Assembly: GCA_021234155.1 (NCBI GenBank)
Contig: JAJEKV010000331.1
Location: forward strand, 186,001 to 250,000
Length of the DNA: 64,000 bases
Direction of reading: 5' to 3'
DNA from: Isoetes taiwanensis
Taxonomy: Eukaryota; Streptophyta; Lycopodiopsida; Isoetales; Isoetaceae
The position numbers were made by a program, and so were the translations under genes. The notes under the pieces were generated by a model. The model was not told the origin of the DNA. It made no database searches and was given only the letters and a program-made list of their open reading frames with translations. Below are positions 1 to 10,480 of the stretch, one piece after another (the first letter of the stretch is position 1; each line of letters begins with the position of its first letter).

Positions 1-46
1 TCAAATTTATCCCGCCCATTGCGTGGGAGGGCGGGATAATTTGAAT
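1..46. repeat. GC-rich foldback at window edge
   Basis: The first bases form an inverted repeat. A left arm ending TATCCCGCCC pairs with a right arm beginning GGGCGGGATA, and both are extended by AAATTTGA-like AT pairs with one bulge. The arm is about 16 bp and the loop about 11 nt. It starts with TC, as Helitron 5' ends do, but the window edge hides the flank, so it is recorded only as a foldback. Confidence 0.6.
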
Positions 47-788
47 TCAAGTTCTTAAATGTTTATTGCTTATGCTTGCTCAAAAATCATTTTGTTTTTC
101 AAATTTTAATTTTTCTAGTATTGAATTTGCCAAAACCTATAGAGAACAAATTCACCGCCATCACTCCTCTTCAACAAAGCCCTCTCTAGCCATGGAATCC
201 CTGTTACCAACGTCGCACTGCAAGAAAAATAGGTTCGGCCGAAAAGGAAGCCCATGTGACACGCATGGACTTTCCAAAAATAAACCTTTAAAACTACCCA
301 GAATATTAAAAACCCTTCTCAATCTTTAAAAAACAGATGAAAAACGTGTAGTGGGAACCTTATGGCATCTAGTCAAATTTTCAACTGCACTTCAATTCTA
401 CATGCTTTGAGTTTTGGATACACTTATACCTAAACTTTAGGTGCTTATAGTACTTGGCTTATAGTACTAGAAGGAAGCAAATTAATGTTAGTCAAATCCC
501 AAAGGAAGGAAGGAAGGAAGGCACTTATGGACTTTTCAAAAAAAAAAAAGATTCAAGGCAAATGCAACCTATATGAGAAATGGTTGATGTATGCCAATGA
601 CTTGCCAAATTGTTGTGATGATATGGCAAAAGCGGCATGATGATTTGGAAAAGTGTTATTCTTGCAATTTCTACAAGATAAGTGGTAGAAATAAAAATTT
701 ACAAAAGTTGACATGGAATATGATGACATGGCACTCCAAGTAGGTGATATCTTCTTTTTTATTTTGTGATAGCGTTGGGTGGCGTGCC
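47..788. other. No gene seen, AT-rich
   Basis: Short open frames only, none with recognisable motifs. It contains a short AAGG run near 505-520 and an A-run near 539-549. Nothing here supports a gene. Confidence 0.5.
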
Positions 789-826
789 AGGGAACGCCGC
801 ATCTTACGCCGCATGCGGCGTTCCCT
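789..826. repeat. 14-bp stem GC hairpin, copy 1
   Basis: A perfect inverted repeat: left arm AGGGAACGCCGCAT at 789-802, right arm ATGCGGCGTTCCCT at 813-826, loop 803-812. The same hairpin, loop included, recurs at 27,294-27,331, and both copies are preceded by GTTGGGT and CGTGCCA. The repetition shows a mobile or repeated element whose borders I cannot define. Confidence 0.75.
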
Positions 827-1720
827 TCAGTCTTGCGTTATGCTGGTTGCCCGCATTGAATGCCGATTTCAAATTTTTATGATAGAGGAAGAGGGTGTGC
901 CGCTCACAACTAAGAGGATGGAGAGCAGACCAAGTGACATGCAGATTTTCATGTTATCGGAGCAATGTCGGATTCGCCATACCGGCTTTTGGGAAAGGTG
1001 TAGAGTTGAAGTTTTGTGTCCCTGGCCCGGAAATGGGACTATATGGGTTTTGCTCGGTATGGCATAGCCATAACCTGAATGGGTTCTTTTCCGCAGCACC
1101 TGCAGCTGAGGCAAACAGAGTTCCGATTAATTGTAAGCGAAGTGAAAAGGGGTAAAGAATCACTATCATTTTTCTTGAATTTAGTTCTCATATCATTTCA
1201 TATCTAGCAGTTCTAGCGGCATGACGTTCCTTTTCCAGAAGCCTCTCACTAGCCATGATGCAAAAAAACTGGAAGCTACTGTGATACAGGCTCAACACGG
1301 TTGCTAAGTCTCTACTATCTCTTTGCATTTCGGTTGTGAGTAGCCTCTTTAATTTCTATCTTACGTTTCATACTCTTAGGTTTATTTCTTCCAAACTTAC
1401 CTTTCTAAGGTTTCTTTACGGCAAAGCAGCGGGCTCTGAGATGCTCAAATACACGAAGATGCTCAAATGGACCATTGGTTTCGGGCTTACACAACTGCAG
1501 TTCAGCCTGGAATCCGAAGATGCTTATGTGTATTTGGATTTCTTCATGCAAAACAACATGACGCTGATACAATTTCTACGGTTTTGCCCTAATGATCAGG
1601 TAAATATGGCTGGTGGAAAACTGGGATGCCAAAATCGATTGGGATTTTATTTTGTAATTGTTTATTTGTATATTGTGACATTAATTCTGGTACTTGCATG
1701 CATTTTTGGTAGATCTGCAG
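827..1720. other. Unassigned stretch upstream of PP5 fragment
   Basis: Open frames of 107 codons (744-1,067) and 158 codons (1,336-1,812) occur but resemble nothing I know. The second runs through the boundary of the PP5-like exon in a different frame, so it is not the ancestral frame. The words RFCPNDQ just before 1,600 resemble a PP5 TPR-linker stretch, but this is too short to claim. Confidence 0.35.
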
Positions 1721-2800
1721 AATTGTCCCAAGAGATTCAGATGCATCCAAGAAACTTAGAGAATGTGAAAAAGCTCTCCAAAGAATGGGATTTGAGGAGG
1801 CAATATCTGTAGAGCACGAGAGACATTTTGTTGCTGAATCTATAAATCTTGAAGCAATAGGTACATCTTTTATTACGAAATTTTAATATATTGCTTGGCT
1901 AATGCTTTTCTTGGAATTGACATTGTGATATGCACATTTTTACAAAGGTTCACGATTCCTATACTGGTGCTCGGATTGAAGGGGACTTGACACTGGATTT
2001 TATTAAAAAGATGATGGAAGACTTCAAAAATCAAGATGATGGATTTCTGCAGATATGCCTTTTAGATTCTATTGCAGGCAAAGGAATTGCTTCTCTTCCT
2101 TCCTACTTCACTGGACAATGGCAATGGCAACTTCATTATCTGTGGTGATATTCATGGACAGGTCATTGCATGTGACATTTCTCAATAAAGAATACGCTTT
2201 TAGTACTGTGTTACTTATATACATACGCATATATTAACACTCTAGAAGTTCACATAAGAAATATGTTTCTGATACGTGCTTTTACTATTTTGCAGTATTA
2301 TGATTGGCTTCACATATTTGAGCTGAATGGTTATCCATCTGACACGAATCCTTACCCTTCACATATTTGAGCTGAATGGTTATCCATCTGACACGAATCC
2401 TTACCTCTTCAATGGGGACTTTGTAGACCATGGATCATTTTCTACGAAAGTCATTTTGACACTCTTAGCGTTCAAATGTTTTTATCCTTCAGGTATTGTT
2501 GTATGACAGTTTGCTCTTTCAATACCAGCAAATATACTCAGTGTTATTTTCATGTCCCTATGCTTGTACTTATCAGGAGATAATCATGAGAGCAAGTGCA
2601 TGAACAAGATTTATGGGTTTGATGGTGAAGTGAATCACAAGTACAGCCAGACAATGACGGATTTTCTGAAATATTGTTTGCCACTAGCACATGTTTTGAA
2701 TGACAGAATTTTTGTAGTGCATGGGGGACTTTTCAGAACTGATGGTGTAAAGCTAGCTGATATCAGGAAAATTATGGCAGCTGGATCCTTGAAGGTCCCC
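1721..2800 (+). pseudogene. PP5-type Ser/Thr phosphatase, broken partial copy
   Basis: Four exon-like blocks resemble the linker and N-terminal catalytic part of plant protein phosphatase 5. Block 1 is 1,721-1,860 (LRECEKALQRMGFEEAISV), flanked by AG and GT. Block 2 is 1,948-2,161, with YTGARIEGD, FIKKMMEDFKNQ and the metal-binding ICGDIHGQ. Block 3 is 2,296-2,492, with [11 protein letters not shown] and GDFVDHG. Block 4 starts at 2,577, with [12 protein letters not shown] and FVVHGGLF. Introns with plausible borders are kept, so this is a genomic copy and not a retrocopy. It is broken: a 49-bp exact tandem duplication (2,308-2,356 and 2,357-2,405) shifts the frame, block 2 changes frame, the GDxVDRG Arg is His, and GNHE reads DNHE. 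The TPR domain and C-terminal half are missing. Similarity stops near 2,780. Confidence 0.85.
2308..2405. repeat. Exact 49-bp tandem duplication in PP5 fragment
   Basis: The segment starting CTTCACATATTTGAGC and ending CTTACC occurs twice, head to tail. Since 49 is not a multiple of three, it shifts the PP5 reading frame and is one of its inactivating changes. Confidence 0.95.
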
Positions 2801-5224
2801 CTGAAGCTAGATATGGCAGGAAGAGCAGCATATGGTGCCGCTGGCGTCGCTTCAGTCTGTGGCCTAACTTTCTATAGAGGCTAGGCAATACCTGCACTGC
2901 AAAACCCGGATGGAGATACCATCGATTGTGGATCTGTGGAGCTTCAACCACGATCGCAGGCTTGCGGCTAAGAGTTGAGATCAGGTAACAAAAATCCAAA
3001 TGCAAAAATGACATAATGTTGATGTAAGCAGAATTTTGATTTGCAGAAAGACCCATAGATTCCCTATTTGAAGGAGCAAATCTTCCGCAACTATGTTCAA
3101 AGAAGCCAGAACCTGTTCAAAAAATTCAGGCTTTCCAGATTTGGATGATTGCAGGAGGCTATTCGATGGCAGTTGTGTTCTTTATTTTGTCGTTGTTGGT
3201 TTTGTTTTTCATGGACGTTTGTAAATGTAGATAAAAGGAGCAGAACAAGCATCTTGCATCCATGCCAGGGCAATATCGATGTGTTTTTTTATCTTGGCTG
3301 CATTCGGATTATATGCTAGCAAGCAAAGTCCTCTTCCGATATACCAGTCTGCTGTGTCTCAGGTTTGTTTGCTGTATGTATGCCTGGCTTTATAGGGGTT
3401 AGAAATTAAGGGTAAATAAGATCGTACATAACCTGCTTACAAGCGAACATAATGGAATTAAAGGCATGTTCACACATTATACAACATTCTGCGGCTTCTC
3501 AAGGTTCATGTAGAACTAATTGACGACCAACGACTACCATCTTAATTGCAACACGATGAACAACTAACTGTCAAAAAGCATCTCCTCTTGGAATTTGTAA
3601 TCTTTAAGTTATATGGTGAAAACACATGACCTGCATTGGAACAGTGTACCATTTTCTCAGATCTTGAGTACTTGATGTTGTAGAATTTTTAGATGCGCAG
3701 AAATGATAACCTTGACAACATACTTCTGAAGACCATCAGGGATGTGTTTGTTGCGAGGATATACACCCCGTATTTTGACTAACTACATTTGTATAATACA
3801 TGATGTCTATCTAGATTTCTTCCAATTAATCAAGTCCAAGTCACATGTAAAATCAAGTACAACCATTTAGGTTGGGTCTTTGAATCATGCAATTACCATT
3901 TTATGCTTACAAATAGGTAGTTGGAAACATGTTTGTCATACAGGTTTTGTATTTTTTAGGAGTTTGCCAAGGAGTCTCTTCCAAACGCATTCCCAAATGG
4001 GATGATAAAAAGCATTTCCCTCTTGACGTGATGCGGAGCACTGCTTCTCTAGGTTTTGGTGGCCTTTTTTGTGACAATATGTTTGTGGTTCAGAGTAATT
4101 CTTTTTTTTTTATCTTTCTTGAATTGGGTTTTGGTGGCCTTTTTTGTGACTATATGTTTGGTGGTTCAAGGTACTTCTTCCTTAGTATCTTTCTTGAAAT
4201 TGCATGCGTTCAACATCTATGCATAATATATCTTCCAGCATGTGCATGGGAATAAATTACTCTTTTAAGTTCTATGACGCATTGACTGCTTATTTGCATA
4301 TAGCCAGCATCGTTGTTGTTACGTCACATTGAGAACAACATTTTCAATCTGGTTTGCACCATCAAGAACTTTTTATATTTAGGCAATGCTTTCTGAAATA
4401 AATTCATTATTGTTATGTTATGTAGGATTTGCAAAAGCTAAGCTTGGAGCGAGATTTATGACAACTCTTTTTAAAAAGATGAAGTATAAAGATGGAAAAT
4501 ATACTTCTGAGAAAATACAAGACCGGTCATTAATGCAATCGACTAGATTACGGTTATTTGTGTTCAAAGTGGAAATTTTGGATTCCCTAACCACAATTAA
4601 GTTGTGTACCATCAAAGCTAAGCATAGAAAGATAACATGTTGAGAAGGGCCATGGTCATGTCCATGGACGTGGTATAGGAGTTGTAAAATAGAAAGGTGA
4701 TAGACTGAGCAAGACTCAAGAGAGCAATATAAAGCAAATATTTGTTAGCACAAATGTATATGAATGTTAACAAGACCATTGATTCATTAGCATTAAAATA
4801 CAAACAAGTTAGCAATGGTTTTGTCACACATCTTAGCATTAAAGAACTTTGAACATTTTTCTTTAGTAGGAATTGAAGCATATATTTGAAGACATTTTTC
4901 CTTTAGATCGTAGAAATCTATATTTAGTTTTTGGCTCCCTTGGTCAAATTTACATATTGGAATTTGCTTAAAACAATAGTCTATTGTTAGATTTAAAGAA
5001 AAAATGAATATTTGCTCATGTGCAACATTCTCATGTTAACCCAAGTCATAATTGTAAGTTGCCATAACCCAAATAGACTAAAATAGTAACATGACTATAA
5101 TAGTACGGTTGGAACTTAACCATAAAAGAATGTTGCTATTGTCTAGGATACATTTGAGGACCTAAGAAGGTTATTTTATCTACAAACTCCACCACTTCTA
5201 CTCATTCCAAACATCCATGACTAA
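2801..5224. other. Mostly non-coding; one open exon-like segment
   Basis: At 3,048-3,232 a plus-strand frame preceded by TTGCAG stays open for about 60 codons. It ends in a hydrophobic helix (YSMAVVFFILSLLVLFFMDV) followed by CKCR and a stop, as would a last exon encoding a C-terminal membrane anchor; its origin is unknown. Around 2,900-2,950 a frame reads QNPDGDTIDC, faintly like the activation peptide of neprosin proteins, but it is too short to call. A roughly 74-bp tandem duplication lies at about 4,051-4,200. The rest shows nothing. Confidence 0.4.
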
Positions 5225-5254
5225 TGCCCGGCATCGCCGGGCACACGTTTCTAG
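5225..5254 (+). mobile_element. Helitron 3' terminus (unpaired)
   Basis: A perfect 8-bp stem, TGCCCGGC ATC GCCGGGCA (5,225-5,243), is followed after 7 nt by CTAG (5,251-5,254) and then T. This matches the Helitron 3' end: a hairpin just inside CTRR, inserted between A and T. I could not identify a matching 5' TC end upstream. The element could extend back over the PP5 fragment, but that is not shown. Confidence 0.7.
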
Positions 5255-7075
5255 TGTCATGTGAAGTAAGCAAGGCCAAACAAGTCTTGGTCTTTCATGG
5301 GGTGTTGTGGCAATGTTTGGGCGACATGGCAAGATAAGATGATGTGAACATGATGACTAAGCATTTTTCCAAGAAATATGACAACTTTTAACATTTCATA
5401 AAGGAATTGGCAAGGGAATTTACGGGCACTAAGAAAAACCCTTTTCAAAAAATTGGCCTAGTCATTTTCTATCTAAAGTTCATAAAAATGCTTGGTCGTC
5501 ATGTGACATGTCACACCATCCAAAAAAAATGCCATATCACCATGGAGAAATATGTTTTTAAAAAAGTTGTCAAATTGTCTATACACATTCTTCATTTTTC
5601 CACACCTTCATATTTTGCCACCTCACCACATCATCATACTCATGCCACCTCATCATACTCATGCCATGTCACTCCCATTGCATATAGTCACATTCTCCCA
5701 AAAAAAAAAAGTGTGCTTGCTCTTTTTGATGCCACCTCATTATTTCTAGTGCCATATCATTGCCATGTCACCTTGTGTGCCACTATTCCACTGCACCAAC
5801 GAAGCAGATTTTGACAACCTGCGCAAACCTAAGGTAGCGTCGGATTCGACTAGGAATTGGGCACCATGTCATCACGTTTGGGTTGTTGGGGGGGATTAAC
5901 ATATGACCCCATGGAATATCAAGACCTATAGGTTATGCTAAAAGAAGCTATTACCTTAAGCATGACATCTCAATATCACACAACCCAAATCACAAAAACT
6001 TCATGATGTAGCCAACATATTTCTTGCTACTGTTCAAGAACACCCTATGCCAATAAATCTATTACTGTAGTTTCAATATTTGATGTTGTATGGAGTTGGT
6101 TCACACTGATTTCAATAAGTAGCAAAGTAAGAGCCCTCCTTATGTTGGTGATATTTCCTATGGGAAGATATTTGTTTATGGTTGTTGAGCTTGCACCACG
6201 TGGTCACGATGCTAAGTCTAGAATTTCTTCCTAGGATGTGAGATCAAGAGTTCAAATTCTCATATTGTATTGAGCTCATGTTGGAGGTATGAGTCCCCCT
6301 TGTTTGCTTGCGTGTTTATTTGGAGATGAGGTTCGCTTGGTCTCATCTAGAGGGAGGGATGGTGTTCTGAGGGTTGTGCCATTCGAGATTATTTAAGCTC
6401 TATGATAGATATGTTTTTTCACATGGTGGTTAGTCCCTCCTTGTGTCTGATACTTAGCTACTTTCTTCTTTATTCTATAGCATGATGTCCAACATTATTT
6501 TTGTGGCATATAGCTAAGGGGCATGCCCCAAGGCTAGATGGTCAAGGGTTCCTACCCTTTGTCATGTATTTCACACTTGATGGAGGGACAAGTCCCCCCA
6601 TGTTAGTGGTTGTGTTCTCATTATAGGTATGTTTCAACTCGATGATGGAGATACACTTCGACTTGAGGGCAAAAGTATGCTGGTGGGTATCAAATAAACG
6701 TAGGCCGACCCGTTCTAATCATAACCTTCTTACCGCCCACTGTAAGTAATGAATGTGACCCGAAGGGTAGCGAATTTTAAATTTGTAAATTGCAACCGTC
6801 TGTCTGTTCCCCAACTTTTGCTACTCCGGCCAAATAGCCCGTGGAGAAGAAGCTCGAGAATTTCCACATTCACTCTAGTATTCCAAAACTCAAATGCACT
6901 ATGGTGAAGAAGGTTGTTAATCTGTTGGCTCAACCAGTAATTCCAACGGATGCCATGCGCAGGGTAAGCAAAATGCACTGCCAATTTTGAATGGGCTTAG
7001 GGTGCCCTGTTAATTTATTTTTCTTGCTTTCTTCCGCCCGGATGAACGCGTGCCCTAAGACCGGACTGGGGATTC
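5255..7075. other. No gene; possible tRNA-derived SINE-like DNA
   Basis: No supported coding region. Two stretches (about 6,185-6,300 and 6,505-6,620) share the order of a box A-like sequence, a GAGTTCAAATTCTC or AAGGGTTCCTACCC box B-like sequence, and a later AGTCCCCC word. This is suggestive of decayed tRNA-derived SINEs but weak. AAATAACGT-type borders and A-tails were not found. Confidence 0.3.
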
Positions 7076-7140
7076 TTAGAAACAGAGAGGAGGACTTCCA
7101 TGCTTATGCGGGTCTACCAAACGAGGGTGTACATCCCTCT

Positions 7141-10100
7141 CAATTTTGAACGATGTCATTTCTGCTGCAGAGTATAACGAGGTTTGGGATACCAATGGTG
7201 TCATTTCCAACAAAACATCAATTGACAAAGTAAGGCCAGAGCATGAAGAATCTTTAATTGAACTGCTGAGCAAGGTATACCCAGAAGGTTGAAGAATAGA
7301 GAAGGAAGACGGTTTCCTATCTATTTGCATTCAACAACTGCCAAAGTGGCAAGCAGAATCCAGAAAATTTCAAGGTTAATTGGGCAGCAGTGGCAGCAAC
7401 CTATTCGAGCAAGATTAAGAGTGAACCCAGCACCAACGGCCCTGTGAGCATAGGAGAGCCCAACAAATCACAGCAGACAACAGCACCTGAAAGCATAGCA
7501 GAAAGGCTAGCCTCAGCAGGCACCGGTGTAAAATTAGAAGGGAGGTTGTCATTCAGGAGTACTGCAATGTGCCCAGCAGCGTTCTCAGCTTATGGAGAAA
7601 ATATTGCCCGCCTGGAAAGCATGATCCAAGGTATGCAGGATGCCCTAAAAATGCAACAGAGTGATCTAGTGTCCAAGAAGGAACTAGTTGCACAATCTTA
7701 GGCAAAGGGCACCTTCTTCTCGGCTACAGAGGGGAAGTTGCAGACTATAAAGGACAATATTGCACGTCTTCAAGCACTGTCAGATCCTAATGCATGTGCC
7801 TCTGCTGAGATTCATTCTTTGGAGAGGGAGAAAGATATGTCAGAGTATATGCTGAAGTCCCTCCTTGAAATGGGGGGTGGGATAATAGATGAAACCATGG
7901 TACAAAAGGTGGCTGCACTAACTGCTGAGATTGCCAACAACGAGTCCCTCCTTGCAAAAGCACTTACAGAATGTCACCAGGTTGAGGAAGATGACCAAGA
8001 GAAATGATCAGCTGGTCAGCATCACTCCAATACCATTCCAATTGCCAATTGGAGATGTGGGGAGATGCTCCACCTGTGGTCTTGCATTCCAGGATGATTA
8101 CACCCTCATCTTGCGGATGAAATGTGGACATCATTACCATGTGAGCTGCCTCAGTTTGCTCATGGAAAAAACATGCTGCCTCGAGTGCTCAGAGACTATT
8201 CCTACAGGGTTAGTGCAGGAATTGGGGAAGCTTAATACAGTAAATCAGGAAGTGTTATATGCTGGAGCATCTCACAAAACCGAGAATAAGATGATTGATG
8301 TTGATGAGCATGTAGCCACAACTCTTGATAGCAACAGGAAAAGGAAACAAGTCAATACACCAAGAAGTAAAAGGACCCCAGGATCAGCTAAGCACAAGTC
8401 TACAAGGGTGAAAACTCCACAGCCAAGACATGGAAAAAAAGGTACATGCCTGTTTTTAGGGTCTCAATTTGAATTGGCAACATTAGAAGATGCTGTAGAC
8501 ATTGGACAACAAGTTAGATGCTGACAATGCAAAGACGGCATCAAAGTCTTTGAAGACACCAACCCATGCAGAATCTAAGGGAGATTCAAGTAGTACTGAT
8601 GGTGCTACCAATTATCTTATAGTTCCAAATCCTGCAGCTGCCTCTACAAAGGCCTCCTCTAATACGGTTGCTGCAGAGAAGGAAAACGACGGCAAAGATG
8701 TCGACAAGCAGGTTCAGGCAGTCGTTTCCAAGGTCAATAGATTGACACGGTCAAGGACCAGGAAGGTTGTGGAAGAAGAGAGTGAGGATGAGTCAGAAGT
8801 TGATCTTGATGAAGACGTCCCTATAGAAGTAGCATTTGGAAAAAAAAACAAGGCTAATGTAATTTTGCCATATGTATTTCAAGCAGGCAAATCTTGATAG
8901 CTCAAGACAACCCCAAACCATCAACCAGAAGGTTTTTGTTCAAACAATTAATATATTTGATCCCTGTTTTATTCCACCTTGAATGTGCAAATGTTATTTG
9001 GATAATTCATTCAACTTAGGCTTGAGTAAAAACTTGTCTGCAGAAAAAAAAGGCAGCCAATGGTTATACTTAGTGAATCTGATGAAGAAGACAATACAGA
9101 TAAAGGAGTGCCAGCTCACAAACTCTAACATACAAAAGGTGCCTGTTATCCTGTTATATTTCACCTTGTGTATTCTCTACAAATTTCAGTTGGTAATTGG
9201 AGCACATCCTTGCATGCCGGAGAACAAGGCAGGTTGTGAATGATGAAATGGAGGATAAAGCAAGGAAGGCCACTGCAAGGGTTACTGATAGCCAAGAAAC
9301 ACAAATACGTTGGGGGCAGGGAGGTACTAATACAGATGTATCTGACTATGGCTATCAAAGACTCTCCATCATCGGGTAGCAAATCTAAAGCGTAGTCCAA
9401 AAAGATCGCAAAGCAATGTCCAAAGACATCCGATAGCTTGCCCGGCCAAATCCCAAAGCCAAAGCATGGCTGCGAGAGTCAAAGAGAGTCCGGTACATAT
9501 CGGCCTGATCCAAAGACAATGCGGACACATCGACAGTGAGTGCAAACGTTGAGGGATGGGAACCCAGACAGAAGTTGATGGTGCTTGACATAAATGGTGT
9601 AATCTTACGCACACAATGAGAGGAGAATAGACCAAAAATCTTGCCTCCACCTCAAACGAACCATGTTGTAAAAGCGCAAGTAAGTACCTCATTTGCGCAC
9701 TGGGGTATTATGAGTTTGTGGAGTGGGCACTGCAGAGGTTTGATATTGTGATCTGGAGTGCTTCTCTACTTCGAAATACAAGGGATATGGTGGATGCATT
9801 GTTCCCAGATTTGCGGATCAAATTCTTGAAGGTATATGGTCAAGAGCAGTGTTATGCATGTGAGCATCCAACCGGCATAGCAAAGCAACTTTTTTTCAAG
9901 GAGTTGAAGGTTGTACTTGAGGATTTTCCTGAATATCATGGTATGCCATTTTCTTGGTAGATGACAGCCTACACAAAGGGTTTCTAAACTCTGCACACAC
10001 AACCGTTCCTGTTATGCCTTTCAAGGGGCAGGAAGAGGACAACTTTTTGCAGAAGTTTGTGTGTCCAGCATTGGATTATTTGTCTTCTCATACCGTAGAA

Positions 10101-10289
10101 GAAACAATCTCACAGCTAGACATCACTGATGCATGGTTGCAGAAGGAGACAGTTGATGTGCTGGATTACTGTCTCAACAATTATCTTGTCTCGGCCTATT
10201 ATATCCTCAATGCTCAAGAAGAGGTACAAAGGCAGTTGTTGGGCACCATTCACGACTCTAACCACTCTGAAAACTTCAATGACTCATGA
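7141..10289 (+). pseudogene. Decayed gene: coiled coil, RING-like, FCP1-type phosphatase homology
   Basis: Successive plus-strand frames read like one gene. First comes 7,141-7,377 (SAAEYNEVWDTNGVIS), then 7,390-8,007, helical and probably coiled coil. At about 8,050-8,200 there is a RING-like cluster: CSTCG, CGHHYHVSC and CCLEC. A basic linker follows (KRKQVNTPRSKRTPGSAKHK), then an acidic stretch (EEESEDESEVDLDEDVP, near 8,775-8,825). From about 9,540 to 10,289 lies an FCP1/NLI-type phosphatase homology region: KLMVLDINGVIL, FDIVIWSASLLRNTRDMVDA, VYGQEQC, LVDDSLHKGFLN. The catalytic DxDGT motif is replaced by DINGV, as in a plant subgroup with an altered motif. In-frame stops (for example 7,699 and one within the first block) and frame changes near 7,990, 9,600 and 9,950 make it a pseudogene, although some jumps may be introns (8,450-8,510). 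A second FCP1-type copy lies at 45,470-46,165. The RING/FCP1 combination is unfamiliar to me. Confidence 0.65.
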
Positions 10290-10480
10290 AAATACCATTG
10301 TACACTACCCTTTTGTAATATATATATATGACTTACTTTATGTAATCTTGAGTATTGATTCCAAGAAATGTCTCTAATACAACATAAAAATTCCAGATAA
10401 AGGTCTTCAAAATTTAAGACAAAGGTCTTCAAAATTTAAGATAAATGCTGAAATGATGAAACAACTAGGTCAAACCATTT
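10290..10480. other. AT-rich spacer between convergent pseudogenes
   Basis: This separates the end of the FCP1-type region (plus) from the end of the transposase copy (minus). It holds a TA-rich run near 10,318 and a direct repeat of AAAGGTCTTCAAAATTTAAG at about 10,400 and 10,422. There is no clear terminal inverted repeat for the transposon. Confidence 0.5.

Noticed and set aside
744-1067. 107-codon plus-strand frame as a gene
   Set aside because: It overlaps the repeated GC hairpin, has competing frames on both strands and no recognisable motif.
2880-2960. Neprosin activation-peptide fragment (QNPDGDTIDC)
   Set aside because: Only about ten residues match a loosely remembered motif; too short to annotate.
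6521-6545. Possible Helitron 3' end: GGGGCATGCCCC followed by CTAG
   Set aside because: The base after CTAG is A and not T, the stem differs from the other family members, and it sits in a SINE-like context.
6185-6620. tRNA genes
   Set aside because: Only box A/B-like words are present. No cloverleaf with paired acceptor and anticodon stems could be drawn.
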